Shown here: positions 17,215 through 26,679 of the stretch, piece by piece
Position numbering within the stretch: the first letter of the stretch is position 1
Layout of the letters: each line of letters begins with the position of its first letter
Notes under the pieces: generated by a model
What the model saw: only the letters and a program-made list of their open reading frames with translations
Told to the model about the DNA's origin: nothing
Databases searched by the model: none
Assembly (NCBI GenBank): GCA_016711705.1
Contig: JADJSK010000009.1
Span: forward strand, 1-54,607
DNA length: 54,607 nt
From: Candidatus Brachybacter algidus
Lineage (GTDB): Bacteria; Bacteroidota; Bacteroidia; Chitinophagales; Saprospiraceae
Direction: 5' to 3'
Translations under genes and position numbers: made by a program

Positions 17215-17736
17215 TCATTTATATTTGATAACCAACTTGTCCCACCCTGAGAGTTTGCCCATTATAGTAACAATTCCATTCGTGATAATCTCAAAGAATA
17301 CAGGTCTAACTCTTGAAAATTCTTTTAGTCCAATTCGTGGAACTAGATAAAAGTATTTCATCATATTCATCATGCTATCGGGCTTTTCATTGTCAAGAGT
17401 AGAAAGTATTTGAAACATTCTATGAGTGTCAGCACAAGGCGAATATGTTACAGTCATACTGGCTTGTCCTTTAATCGCATTAGTTACAGAATGAATTATA
17501 CCTCTTGGCACAAAAAATTCTTCGCCAACTGTTTTAATTATTTTTTCGCCATTGACTTCAAATAGAACTTCTCCTATCATTATTTTGAAATGTTCGTCCA
17601 TGTGAAAATGAACATGAGGGGGGACTTTTCCGCCTGCTTCAACTGTCCAATTCATAACAAAAGAATTTTCATCATAGGATTTTGGGTAGAATACCTCTTT
17701 TCCAAATTTTATTGGTCTAAAAATGTCTGTTGTCAT
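17215..17736 (-). CDS. Cupin domain-containing protein
   Basis: A 173-residue single-cupin protein. The first cupin motif is PPHVHFHMDEHFKIMIGE (metal-binding His, His and Glu/His set) and the second is FFVPRGIIHSVTNA. It is a beta-barrel protein that probably binds a metal. Family members are dioxygenases, isomerases or simple binding proteins, and nothing in the sequence fixes the substrate. The C-terminal third (from about residue 115) is helical. There is no signal peptide. The 3' end lies 32 bases from the intron end, and an attC-like inverted repeat lies upstream of its start, so it may be a gene cassette. Confidence 0.75.
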   Translation of the reverse strand: MTTDIFRPIKFGKEVFYPKSYDENSFVMNWTVEAGGKVPPHVHFHMDEHFKIMIGEVLFEVNGEKIIKTVGEEFFVPRGIIHSVTNAIKGQASMTVTYSPCADTHRMFQILSTLDNEKPDSMMNMMKYFYLVPRIGLKEFSRVRPVFFEIITNGIVTIMGKLSGWDKLVIKYK

Positions 17737-17809
17737 AGTTCAATTTATTATAGGTTAAAAAACTATAATTCATAATTTGATTGTTGTTGTGTCGTATGTT
17801 ACAATGACT

Positions 17810-17940
17810 GCTAACGTTCCGCGGCTACAAGAAGTGGCGAACTTCGGAACGAATTATTTTCTGTTAAAGATAAAAATTCTTGCGAAACGCGAACATGAAC
17901 TTACAACAAAATTCGCCATTTCTTGTAACCGCTGTTAGTG
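17810..17940 (-). repeat. attC-like imperfect inverted repeat between cupin and serine hydrolase genes
   Basis: The left arm is CTAACGTTCCGCGGCTACAA then GAAGTGGCGAA; the right arm, reverse complemented, is CTAACAGCGGTTACAAGAA then ATGGCGAA. They match over about 27 positions with small bulges and a spacer of about 70 bases. The stop codon of the serine hydrolase gene (17935-17937) lies inside the right arm, as happens at the 3' end of integron gene cassettes. The TAACAGCGG...CCGCGGAACGTTA layout resembles Vibrio-type attC repeats. The cores do not strictly match RYYYAAC/GTTRRRY, so attC identity is tentative; the inverted repeat itself is plain. Confidence 0.5.
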
Positions 17941-19119
17941 GCTGGTTTTATTGTCCCTTAATGTTAGCGCATACTTAAATATTTCATCATAAACAGTTGT
18001 TCTGAAATTTTTCAATTCAGCTTCTTTCAACTCTGTATTCATAAAGAGAATGATGCCAACTTTTTCCTTAGTGTCATAATACATAAACGTCCTTACTCCT
18101 GGGTCTCCACCTGTATGCCCAACTCTTTTGCCATTATTATCAAATGCCCAAAATAGCCCTTCATTACGCTTGACTAAATCGACATTATCTGGCTTAACTG
18201 CCTCTGTGAACTGCGGTTTAGTCATTTCCGCAACAGATTTCTTTTTTAATACTCTTACTCCGTTATTTTTTCCTCCATTCAAAATGCAGATAAAAAACTT
18301 TGATAAATCTGAGACTGATGTCCTAACTCCTCCATCAGGATATGTTGTCAAGCCATAAGGTTTAATTACTTTAAGCGTATCAGTTTCTCTGTTATACAGT
18401 GTTGAATGATTGGCCAAGTTGATTTCAGAAAAGAACCAGCCTGTATTGTCCATCTTCAGAGGATTAAAAATAAAATGTTTACTGTATTCATTTAGTTTTT
18501 TTCCTGTTCTTATTTCAATAATATAACCAGCCAATCCGGCAGCAATGTTTGAATAATTAAAATACTTACCTGGTTTGAATTTCAAAAAGTTATCTTGATT
18601 ATAATATTTTCCTTTGGTGTCAAAATAGTTTTTTAAAAAATCTCCTAATTGTTCTGGCGAATCGCCACCATAGTAATAAGAATTATCGTACAAAGGCTCT
18701 TGATCTGTTATACCAGATGTATGTGTAGCAAGATTTCTCAAAGTAATTATTTCATTTGGAAAGAAGGGGTTAATAACCTTAAATGGCAAATAGTTATTAA
18801 TGTCCACATCAAGCGATAGTTTATTTTCTTCAACAGCGTGCATCAGACAAGCTCCTGTTATGGTTTTACTTATTGAGGCAATATTCATGATAGTATTTGG
18901 AGTAAATGATGTTTTTTTGTCCTTGTCAGCATATCCATATCCATGTGACCAAGCCACTTTTTTATCAATTACTATTGCGGTTGCAACTCCAACCATTCCA
19001 GATTCAGCCATTTTATTTTCAATGAAGCTGTCAATATAAGTCGCTTTATTTTGCCCAATAGAATCTTGAGTGTATGAAATAGATAATAGAAGTAAGAGTA
19101 TAACGATAAATGTTTTCAT
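17935..19119 (-). CDS. Serine hydrolase, class C beta-lactamase / PBP-like family
   Basis: A 394-residue exported protein (signal MKTFIVILLLLLSISYTQDS). The serine hydrolase SxxK motif is SISK (S82, K85), followed by HTSGI, the second-motif NYSN and the third-motif HTGG near residue 345. These are the catalytic motifs of the beta-lactamase/DD-peptidase (PF00144) family. It acts outside the cytoplasm on peptide or ester bonds. Most family members are not true beta-lactamases, and resistance cannot be claimed. It stands between a TATGTTAGCG motif upstream (about 19171-19180) and the attC-like repeat downstream, so it could be a mobile cassette. Confidence 0.85.
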   Translation of the reverse strand: MKTFIVILLLLLSISYTQDSIGQNKATYIDSFIENKMAESGMVGVATAIVIDKKVAWSHGYGYADKDKKTSFTPNTIMNIASISKTITGACLMHAVEENKLSLDVDINNYLPFKVINPFFPNEIITLRNLATHTSGITDQEPLYDNSYYYGGDSPEQLGDFLKNYFDTKGKYYNQDNFLKFKPGKYFNYSNIAAGLAGYIIEIRTGKKLNEYSKHFIFNPLKMDNTGWFFSEINLANHSTLYNRETDTLKVIKPYGLTTYPDGGVRTSVSDLSKFFICILNGGKNNGVRVLKKKSVAEMTKPQFTEAVKPDNVDLVKRNEGLFWAFDNNGKRVGHTGGDPGVRTFMYYDTKEKVGIILFMNTELKEAELKNFRTTVYDEIFKYALTLRDNKTSH

Positions 19120-19532
19120 TTTTAAACTTAATTATTTATTTACATCCTGGTCGGTCGGCGGTCAACTTGCCGCTAACATACTTGTATATGTAACAAAATT
19201 AAACATATTTGCATCATATAGTTGGCTTTATGTAGTTTTATTAATGCCTACTTTTTCATAAATCATCAAATTAACTTTTTATATTTTGATGGTTTTTGGT
19301 TCTAAATTATTTGTTATTTTCTGTCATTTTAATTTAATTATGCCAAGTAACTTTTGGATATAAATTATACGAAGCACAATTATCTAAATAAACATTATTT
19401 GCCTTATTATATATAGCTTTATAATAGCAATTAGGGTTTCGATTTTGGGTCGGCATGCCAAAACATGTTGTAACCGCTATCAAATTTGGGTTTCGTTTTA
19501 CACTATTTCGCATTTCTATTTGAGTTTAAAAA
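19120..19532. other. Intergenic region with cassette-like fragments, no gene
   Basis: No protein-coding frame is convincing. On the minus strand TATGTTAGCGG lies about 50 bases before the serine hydrolase start. AGCGGTTACAACATG (about 19468-19482) repeats the arm sequence of the 17810-17940 repeat (AGCGGTTACAAGAAATGG). These look like pieces of further attC-like repeats. The rest is AT-rich. Confidence 0.35.
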
Positions 19533-19567
19533 AAAGCGGATGAAACACTTATTGTCTCATCCGCTTT
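19533..19567 (-). terminator. Rho-independent terminator of the 19590-20051 gene
   Basis: AAAGCGGATGA (19533-19543) pairs perfectly with TCATCCGCTTT (19557-19567) across a 13-base loop. On the minus strand the stem is followed by a U-run (A-run at 19528-19535 on the plus strand). It lies 23 bases after the stop of the secreted-protein gene. A plus-strand T-run (about 19565-19575) could make it bidirectional. Confidence 0.85.
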
Positions 19568-19589
19568 GTTTTTTCGATAATGTCCTTTA

Positions 19590-20051
19590 TTAGTTTGTCA
19601 TTTCAAAACTATTGACCACATCTGTTGATACCTGCACCATATCGTCAGTGTAAGCTATGCTCACTATAACAGCAATATTAGATTCTGTATCGAATAGTAT
19701 TGCCATAGTCATTCTTGTGCCATCAACCATACCATCAATGTACACACCTGCTAAAGAGGTCAATGCCAGAGGACCTATGTCACTGTTTTCTGACATGCCC
19801 ATACTTGCAGCAGCTTCGCCTAATGCCCCGCCCATTGTCTCAGGAGTAAGTCCTTCATAATCCATCACTTCCATGCTGACAGCCATACCATCCATTTCAG
19901 CAGAAAATTTTATTTCGTCATTCTCAGTTACCTTCATTGAAGATGGAGCTTCGAAAGACAATCCATATTGATCCCATGTCCAGCGAGTCTGAGCATTAAT
20001 ACTTGCTATTGAAGCAATAAATAAAATACTTAGTAGTAGAATCTTTTTCAT
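19590..20051 (-). CDS. Secreted hypothetical protein, 153 aa
   Basis: Signal peptide MKKILLLSILFIASIASINA is followed by Gln, a normal signal peptidase site. The mature part begins RWTWDQYGLSFEAPSSMKV and continues with beta strands and a Met/Ala-rich stretch (GGALGEAAASMGM). I do not recognise a named family. The pattern of an opening FEAPSSMKV strand and closing STDVVNSFEM helix resembles small periplasmic proteins that describe stress or lipid-linked functions in other bacteria, but no function can be assigned. It is a single-gene unit with its own terminator. Confidence 0.7.
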   Translation of the reverse strand: MKKILLLSILFIASIASINAQTRWTWDQYGLSFEAPSSMKVTENDEIKFSAEMDGMAVSMEVMDYEGLTPETMGGALGEAAASMGMSENSDIGPLALTSLAGVYIDGMVDGTRMTMAILFDTESNIAVIVSIAYTDDMVQVSTDVVNSFEMTN

Positions 20052-20203
20052 CTTAATTATTTTGGTTTAAATACACTACAATAATAAATATTTTAATCAG
20101 CATTTGACATGATTTCTATATTCTTTGTCCGTAGATACCTGCGAATTGAGCAGGAATGACTATTTTCTGATCGGGAAAGTCATATTTGTTTGAAAAATTG
20201 TAA

Positions 20204-22310
20204 TTATCGCGCTTTCTTAATGGATAATTGAATGCGATTTCTGGGAAGATCCAGGTTGATTACCTTTACCATGATTTTCTGATTGATTGATAAAATCTCC
20301 GATGGATCCCTTATAAATTTATCGGTAATTTCAGATACGTGGACCATTCCGTCCTGCTTAACACCAATGTCCACAAATGCTCCAAAATTGGTCAGATTAG
20401 TCACCTGTCCCGGGATGATCATGTCTACATACAGATCATTTATAGAATAGACTTTAGCAAACTCAAACGCTTCAGCAGTGGATCTTGGATCTACACCTGG
20501 CTTTTGCAGTTCGCGGATGATGTCTTTTAATGAAAGTTCTCCATGAGTATCGTCAATATAGCTACTTATAGAAATAGTTTTTAGAGCATCATTGCCGATG
20601 ATCTCTTCCATAGATAGTTTGTGGTCTTGTGCAATTTTGGCAACGAGCTTATAAGACTCAGGATGCACACCGCTTGCATCCAATGGATTGTCACCATCTT
20701 TGATACGCAGGAATCCGGCTGCCTGCTCATAAACTTTTGCTCCCAATCTTGGCACTTTCAACAATTCCTTACGACTTTTAAAAGAGCCATTTTCTTGTCT
20801 ATATTTGATGATATTATCCGCAAGTACCGGACCGATACCGCTCACGTAGGAAAGCAAATATTTGCTGGAGGTATTCAGGTTAACACCAACATTATTAACA
20901 CAACTTTCAACCGTTTGATCCAGTTTTTCTTTAAGTCTGGTCTGATTTACATCATGTTGATATTGGCCTACACCAATGCTTTTAGGGTCTAACTTAACAA
21001 GTTCTGCAAGCGGGTCCATAAGTCTGCGGCCGATTGAGACTGTTCCTCTTACCGTAAGATCAAGGTCGGGAAATTCTTCACGTGCGATCGTTGATGCAGA
21101 ATAAATGGAAGCTCCGTCCTCATTGACTAGAAAAATTGGCAGTTCCATCGTATTTTCCCTTATGAATTTCTCTGTTTCTCTGCCTGCTGTGCCGTCACCA
21201 ATTGCGATGGCGTCCACATGATATTTTTTTATCAGACGATCAATAATTATTGCTGAGCCGGACAGTCGGTTTGATTCATGAATATAAATCAGATCGCTGT
21301 CAAGCAATGCACCTTGTTTGCTTAAAACAACGACCTTGCAACCACTTCTAAATCCCGGATCAATAGCCAAAACTTTTTTTTTCACCAAGAGGGGAGGCGA
21401 GTAACAGTTGTTTCAGGTTTTTTGCAAATACGTCTATGGCTTCCTTATCCGCTTTTGCTTTTAATTCCGTCTTCATTTCAGATTCCAAGCCGGGTTGGAT
21501 CAGTCTTTTATAACTATCTTCTAAGGCAATATTGACTTGTTCTGCTGCATCAGAATTATTTTTAATAAATGCACGATCGATGCGCATTAGTGCACTTTCC
21601 GCATCCGGACCGATGGACATTCTTATGAATCCCTCATTTACTCCGCGGCTTAAAGCCAGAAAGCGATGGGACGGAATTTTTTTAATATTTTCTGAATACT
21701 CAAAATAATCTTTGTACTTAGCAGCCTCTTCTAATTTAGTTTTAATGACTTTGCCGGATACTGCACTTTCCTTCGAGAAAAGTTGTCTTAGATTTGCCTT
21801 TAAAACAGCATCTTCTGAAATCATTTCGGCTATGATGTCCCTCGCTCCTTGGAGCGCATCATCAGCAGTTTTGATATTTTCATTCTTGAATCTTGTAGCT
21901 TCCTCTTTCACATTGAAACTTCTTTGTTCCAGGAGTTTTAGCGCAAGTGGTTCTAGACCATTTTCTTTTGCCACAGTAGCCCTCGATTTTCTCTTAGTTT
22001 TATAAGGTGCGTAAATGTCTTCTAATGCAATAAGGTCTTTTGCTTTGTTTAAGGTAGCCTTAAGTGCATCTGTCAATACATTCTTCTCTTCCAGGACCTT
22101 TAGGATATAGGTTCTTCTTTCAGAAATATCAATTTGTAATTTATGGGCATTTCGTATTTCGGCTAGTTCTATTTCGTCCAATCCTCCTGTTTTGTCTTTT
22201 CTATATCTGGCGATAAAAGGTATCGTGGCCCCTTCAGCGAATAGCTCGAGGACGACTTTGATCTTTTGAAGGGGAATACCTGTTTGATTGGAAATTATTT
22301 GTTCGACCAT
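20204..22310 (-). pseudogene. tex: Tex transcription accessory protein, split by a frameshift in an A9 run
   Basis: The two frames together make a normal-length Tex. The first (22310-21360) has the N-terminal helical part (IPLQKIKVVLELFAEGATIP, FIARYRKDKTGGLDEI). The second (21388-20204) begins at LAIDPGFRSGCKVVVL (YqgF/RNase H-like), then the helix-hairpin-helix YVSGIGPVLADNIIKYRQE, then the S1 RNA-binding domain GQVTNLTNFGAFVDIGVKQDG. The break is at nine A residues (minus strand, about 21374-21382); eight would give GEKKVLAIDPGFRSG. Tex binds nucleic acid and affects transcription and stress survival. A sequencing indel is likely; RNA polymerase slippage on A9 is possible. A 7-bp tandem repeat lies just upstream of the start. 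Confidence 0.9.
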
Positions 22311-22320
22311 TTTTTATAGG

Positions 22321-22383
22321 TAATGAGTAATGAGTAATGAGTAATGAGTAATGAGTAATGAGTAATGAGTAATGAGCAATGAG
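22321..22383. repeat. 7-bp tandem repeat (TAATGAG), eight perfect copies plus one variant
   Basis: TAATGAG repeats eight times from 22321 to 22376, then CAATGAG. The array starts 11 bases upstream of the tex start codon (minus strand), so it would lie in the tex 5' untranslated region or promoter. Copy number could vary by replication slippage. Confidence 0.9.
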
Positions 22384-22397
22384 GAAATCGGGTGAAA

Positions 22398-22826
22398 CAT
22401 TCTAACTTTCTAACCTCTTAACCTTTCAAGCTATTTCACAAAGTCTCCCAAAGAAAAACAAAGTTTCACAAAGACTTAGAGTCATCTTAGGAGGTCATTC
22501 TAACTTCTAATTTCTGATTTCTAACTTTTAAGCTATTTTACAAAGCTTCACAAAGAAAAACAAAGTTTCACAAAGACCAAAAGTACCCTATGAATTTCAT
22601 TCTAATTTCTGACTTCTAATTTCTAATTTTTTTATTTCACAAAGTTTCTCAAAGAAAACCAAAGTTTCACAAAGGCCAAGTGTAATCTTAGGAGGTCATC
22701 CTAATTTCTGACTTCTAATTTCTAATTTTTTATTTCAAAAGTTTCACAAAGAAAACCAAAGTTTCACAAAGACCAAGAGTAACCTTAAGATGTCATTCTG
22801 ATTTCTAATTTCTAATTTCTGACTTT
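22398..22826. repeat. About four imperfect ~100-bp tandem repeats
   Basis: Each unit begins CATTCTAA(C/T)TTCTAA..., continues with CACAAAG...AAAGAAAAACAAAGTTTCACAAAG, and ends with TCTTAGGAGGT-type sequence. Units start near 22398, 22494, 22597 and 22696, and a partial fifth (from about 22794) runs up to the porP stop codon. No protein is encoded. The units are diverged, so the array is old. Confidence 0.85.
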
Positions 22827-23859
22827 AGAAGGTAGGACAAAGCAAGTCATCATTCACATACAGTCCAAAGTAAGAAACAGTCAGCTCAAATGTGCCCTGA
22901 TTGCGGCTATAATTAATAATATTTGGTATTCCAATATCATAACTTGCACCCACCTGCCAGTTACTTATCTCCACTCCAAATAATAATCCTGCAGAGTCGA
23001 AATTATATTTATTATTGACACCTGCAGCGCGACCAAATACTCCCATATGGACAGAAACAAAGTAAACATCTACTTTCAGATTAGCACCCAAAGTGGCCAT
23101 GTCTTGAATACCTTGACGTTGGTACATAAATCTGGGATGGATACTTGTAAAGTCATCAAGAATAATCCTACCACCTGCGTGAAGTGTGTATTTCATTGGC
23201 AATCTGAAGGATGGTGTAGTTTCATCAGAATTTGGATCTCTCTTGTAGAAGGAAGCTTCAGGGCGGGATAAATGCGCTATGGAGGCACCAACATTGAACC
23301 CATGTTGATTGACCTGATAGTTGGCATAATTAACCCCGATTCCTTGATCGAAATAGGAGAAATTATTTTCTGCTAAAAGTTCTGCAGTAGGCGCTGTATA
23401 ACCATCTTCTCCATTAAACTGATCTTCGAATGTCACGTTTGTAAAGTTGGAATTTCTTTGATTTAAACTCAGATATAATCCCCCTGAGAGAAATTGATTC
23501 GGCCCTAGTGCTTTGTGGTAAGCTCCGGAAAATCCCATTTCAGTATTGCCAAAATCAAGAATACCAGCTTTATCATGAGCGAAATAAAGTCCTGCCGAGG
23601 CGATGTCGTGGACTCTTTTATTCTTCAATCCCAGATCAAAATTAAGATCTACACTACCCGTAAATGTGCTAAATGGCTTTTCAAAGTTCTTAGACCATTG
23701 ATTCCGGTAAGCCATATTTACTCTATAATTACCCTCAAAGTTTCCTGTCAGAGATGGGTCCAGTGTGATTGGTGCACCGTAGAACTGTGTCAGGTAGCGC
23801 TCTTGTGAATAGAGTGAACTTACGGATATGAATAATATGAATAGATATATAATTCTCAC
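22825..23859 (-). CDS. porP: PorP/SprF family type IX secretion system membrane protein
   Basis: A 344-residue outer-membrane protein with signal peptide MRIIYLFILFISVSSLYS. The early motif YLTQFYGAPITLDPSLTGN and then YRVNMAYRNQW are the PorP/SprF signature. Repeated amphipathic beta strands follow, ending in aromatic strands (FELTVSYFG). PorP-family proteins are barrel components of the Bacteroidota type IX secretion and gliding apparatus and often pair with PorE or adhesin genes. No such partner is adjacent, so this is a solitary paralogue, which is common. The short tail LYVNDDLLCPTF after the last strand is unusual. Confidence 0.88.
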   Translation of the reverse strand: MRIIYLFILFISVSSLYSQERYLTQFYGAPITLDPSLTGNFEGNYRVNMAYRNQWSKNFEKPFSTFTGSVDLNFDLGLKNKRVHDIASAGLYFAHDKAGILDFGNTEMGFSGAYHKALGPNQFLSGGLYLSLNQRNSNFTNVTFEDQFNGEDGYTAPTAELLAENNFSYFDQGIGVNYANYQVNQHGFNVGASIAHLSRPEASFYKRDPNSDETTPSFRLPMKYTLHAGGRIILDDFTSIHPRFMYQRQGIQDMATLGANLKVDVYFVSVHMGVFGRAAGVNNKYNFDSAGLLFGVEISNWQVGASYDIGIPNIINYSRNQGTFELTVSYFGLYVNDDLLCPTF

Positions 23860-23969
23860 TAAGCAAAATATTTGGTTAAGACCTGTATGATAGCCTGTTT
23901 AATTTGACAATGTAAAACTAAACATAGAAGTTTAAACGAAGGAATTCTTTTTTAATTATCCATTAATCT

Positions 23970-26429
23970 CTATGATTTGTGATGCTTAACAAACTGAGCA
24001 TAATCGAGAAAATAGTTAAATCTGATTGAAATACTATTGCCTTTGATCTTGTTAAGAAAACCGTTATAGGACTTCCAGTAGCGATTGGAATTGTCCGAAA
24101 AGTCTGAATTACCGCTATTCCATGCGAGAACAATGTCACTACCCGGTGCAAATCTCCAGTTGGCTCTTGCTTCAAAATTGGTAAATTCAACTACTGAAAA
24201 CTTATTATTTCCGGTAGGTTCTAGTAAATTTGGTACTAAATATCCATCTAATCCAAGTTTTTCATATTTGTCGAATTTGACCTGAGACCAATAATTTCTG
24301 ATTCTGAGTGAAAAGTTAAGGTTGGGATTGATGAGAATAATGGGGTTTAAGCCAAGTTCAATTGTTTTAATATCCCGTACACTAAATATAATGTCTCCCT
24401 GGTCAAAGAATTCGTTATCGAGTTGATTGGTGTATGCATAGCCTACATCATTGAGCAACTTATTAAATCCAACAGTACCAAAGATCGAAAAATGATCGTT
24501 GAAGCGTATTCTAGGGTTTAGGTCCATGTTGTGTTGTAATCGACCATCTTCATTCCATTGTCTGTAATTGTATGAAGCATCCAATGCAAAAGGCTTCCTG
24601 TAGTCACTCGATATAAATGACCTGACCATTATATTGGTGGGATACGTATAATATCTGCTAAAATCACTCCTTCGAGGCTCGTAATAATCATACGTGATGA
24701 CAGGTTCAGCGCGGATGGTGACCTGCGCGGCATTAAAATTTCTGTCAAGATAAAAATGACCTGTCTCCAAAGCAAAATTTGCAAAAACATCGGGTTTTAA
24801 CTGGCGATCATATTGGACACTGAAAGAACTTGTAGATTTGTTCCGATATTTACTTTGTACGTAAGTAGAATAAGCAATATTTAGGATCGTAGATCTGTTA
24901 TTAAAAATGCCCAAGAAGCCCATATCTGTAGGGTCATACCTCTTAGAAATCTCCTGATATAGTAAGTCATAAGTAAAATTTCCACTATTCTTACCTACGT
25001 CTATTACATATTTATAACCTGGTTTTGCAATTTCTTTTTCACTTATGTATGAAAAGGAACCATTACCCTTGACAAAATAATTCTGTTTTTTATTTCGGAT
25101 ATCAAAATCTATTCCGGATACATTTGCATCCCGGAATTCCCCTTGACGTATGACGTTGGTATTGATAAAGGAGATATAGGAATTATTCTTCAGGTTTTTA
25201 TCCAGGACAATCATATTGAAATTCGAAACCGGATTGATCAGTAACTTTTCTGTTTCTCCAGTTTCGTTGTCTTTTAAAGTGGCATAGGATCTCCCTTCGA
25301 TGGCATTGAAGACACCAACTCCCAGACCATCTTTGTCTCGCCCGGTTAGCTTGAAAGCGTTGAGTAGTTTGTTTTTAGTAGGGTAGTCCTGGATTGATTT
25401 TCCTTCAGGGACGCCATATTTGTTGAAGTAATTGTTGTCTCCGGCAATCCTTCTAGAATAAAATAATTCTGCCCTGGAAAATAACTCCAGGCCTTCTGTA
25501 AAGAATGGTCGTCGTTCTTCAAAGAAAACTTCAAAAGGGCCGAGGTTATTTACCTGCTCGTCAAAGGAAACTTGTCCAAAATCAGGTATGAGTGTAAGGT
25601 CTAAAGTGAATGCATCATTGATACCATATTTTAGGTCGAGCCCACCTGATATTTTAAACTCTTTATTGGATTCCGGGGCATAATATGCAGAAACATAAGG
25701 GAATAGAGAAAGTCTTAGTGGAGATTGTATGTTTTTCAGCCCTTCAAGGTGGCCGCTTTGATTCAGAAAACCGGAGATAGTTGGGTCAACTTTGACCCAT
25801 GTGCCTTTTTCCCTGCTTTTTTTCATCTGGCGGACTAGATTGATATTCCAGTTTTGAATGTCTTGTTTTGGGAAACGCAGTTGCGAAAAAGGAATACGCA
25901 TTTCGATCTGCCATCCATCATTTACTTCTTTGGCAGCACTTTCCCAAATCCCGTCCCAACTATCATCTTCATCCAAAGAAACATATCTTGCATCTAGTTG
26001 AAGATTTCGCGGCGATACATAGAAGCCAAATCCATTGGTGCCGGCGGCGTAAGGGTCGAAGATGATGCCAATGAAATCTGTATTGTTGTAATTATCTCTT
26101 TGGGCAAGTTCTTTAAGGATGTTCTCCGGCTTGTCCACCATTTTGGCATAAACATAAAAAGCTGTATTGTCGTATAACAATTTGAAATATGTAGGCTGTG
26201 AAGGTTGTCCGCCAGGGTTGGGCTCCAGCAATGTGAAATCTCCGTATTCTTTGGTGAGATTCCAGACGCCATCGGTTAAATCACCGTCTATTTTAGGTGC
26301 ATCACCATCATTTATTTTGACAATGGTGCAGGTTTTTTTGACAGAATCTATGGTAGATATTTTGTCTTGAGCGGCGCAAAAAACAGGTAAAAGCAACATT
26401 AAAAGTAATAATGGGAAAAATTTAGCCAT
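23970..26429 (-). CDS. DUF5916 outer-membrane protein with CBM9-like N-terminal domain
   Basis: An 819-residue protein with a signal peptide (MAKFFPLLLLMLLLPVFCAA). Residues about 40-240 form a CBM9-like beta sandwich: PKIDGDLTDGVWN, then DNTAFYVYAKMVDKPE and GWQIEMRIPFSQLRFP. The rest is a DUF5916 beta-barrel-like region, with EVFFEERRPFFTEGLELFSR, the family's most conserved stretch, and FRDANVSGIDFDIRNKKQNY. It probably sits in the outer membrane and may bind carbohydrate; the substrate and role are unknown. It is on the same strand as porP but separated by about 110 bases. Length is typical. Confidence 0.85.
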   Translation of the reverse strand: MAKFFPLLLLMLLLPVFCAAQDKISTIDSVKKTCTIVKINDGDAPKIDGDLTDGVWNLTKEYGDFTLLEPNPGGQPSQPTYFKLLYDNTAFYVYAKMVDKPENILKELAQRDNYNNTDFIGIIFDPYAAGTNGFGFYVSPRNLQLDARYVSLDEDDSWDGIWESAAKEVNDGWQIEMRIPFSQLRFPKQDIQNWNINLVRQMKKSREKGTWVKVDPTISGFLNQSGHLEGLKNIQSPLRLSLFPYVSAYYAPESNKEFKISGGLDLKYGINDAFTLDLTLIPDFGQVSFDEQVNNLGPFEVFFEERRPFFTEGLELFSRAELFYSRRIAGDNNYFNKYGVPEGKSIQDYPTKNKLLNAFKLTGRDKDGLGVGVFNAIEGRSYATLKDNETGETEKLLINPVSNFNMIVLDKNLKNNSYISFINTNVIRQGEFRDANVSGIDFDIRNKKQNYFVKGNGSFSYISEKEIAKPGYKYVIDVGKNSGNFTYDLLYQEISKRYDPTDMGFLGIFNNRSTILNIAYSTYVQSKYRNKSTSSFSVQYDRQLKPDVFANFALETGHFYLDRNFNAAQVTIRAEPVITYDYYEPRRSDFSRYYTYPTNIMVRSFISSDYRKPFALDASYNYRQWNEDGRLQHNMDLNPRIRFNDHFSIFGTVGFNKLLNDVGYAYTNQLDNEFFDQGDIIFSVRDIKTIELGLNPIILINPNLNFSLRIRNYWSQVKFDKYEKLGLDGYLVPNLLEPTGNNKFSVVEFTNFEARANWRFAPGSDIVLAWNSGNSDFSDNSNRYWKSYNGFLNKIKGNSISIRFNYFLDYAQFVKHHKS

Positions 26430-26679
26430 AGTAATCTTTGATCTTAAATGCGAAGATCGAAATTATAAATAAGTTAGGAAGATTTTATCGCCAAATGGTG
26501 TTGAAATGCCGACAGGATTTACAATAATTGAGGACTACTGTTTGTCTTTTTGTTTTTTAAGAAGTGTTTACCTTGAAAGTATATTTTCAAATATTAAAAT
26601 TGATTGCCTGCTCATCAGATCAGGAAGTTCAGCCCGTTTTCCTCATTTATTATTCACCATTCACCATTCAAAATTTTTA

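Noticed and set aside
17935..19119. Antibiotic-resistance beta-lactamase
   Set aside because: The catalytic motifs fit the broad serine hydrolase family; nothing shows true beta-lactamase activity.
22398..22826. CRISPR-like array
   Set aside because: The units are about 100 bases, diverged along their full length and without unique spacers; no cas genes are near. They are ordinary tandem repeats.
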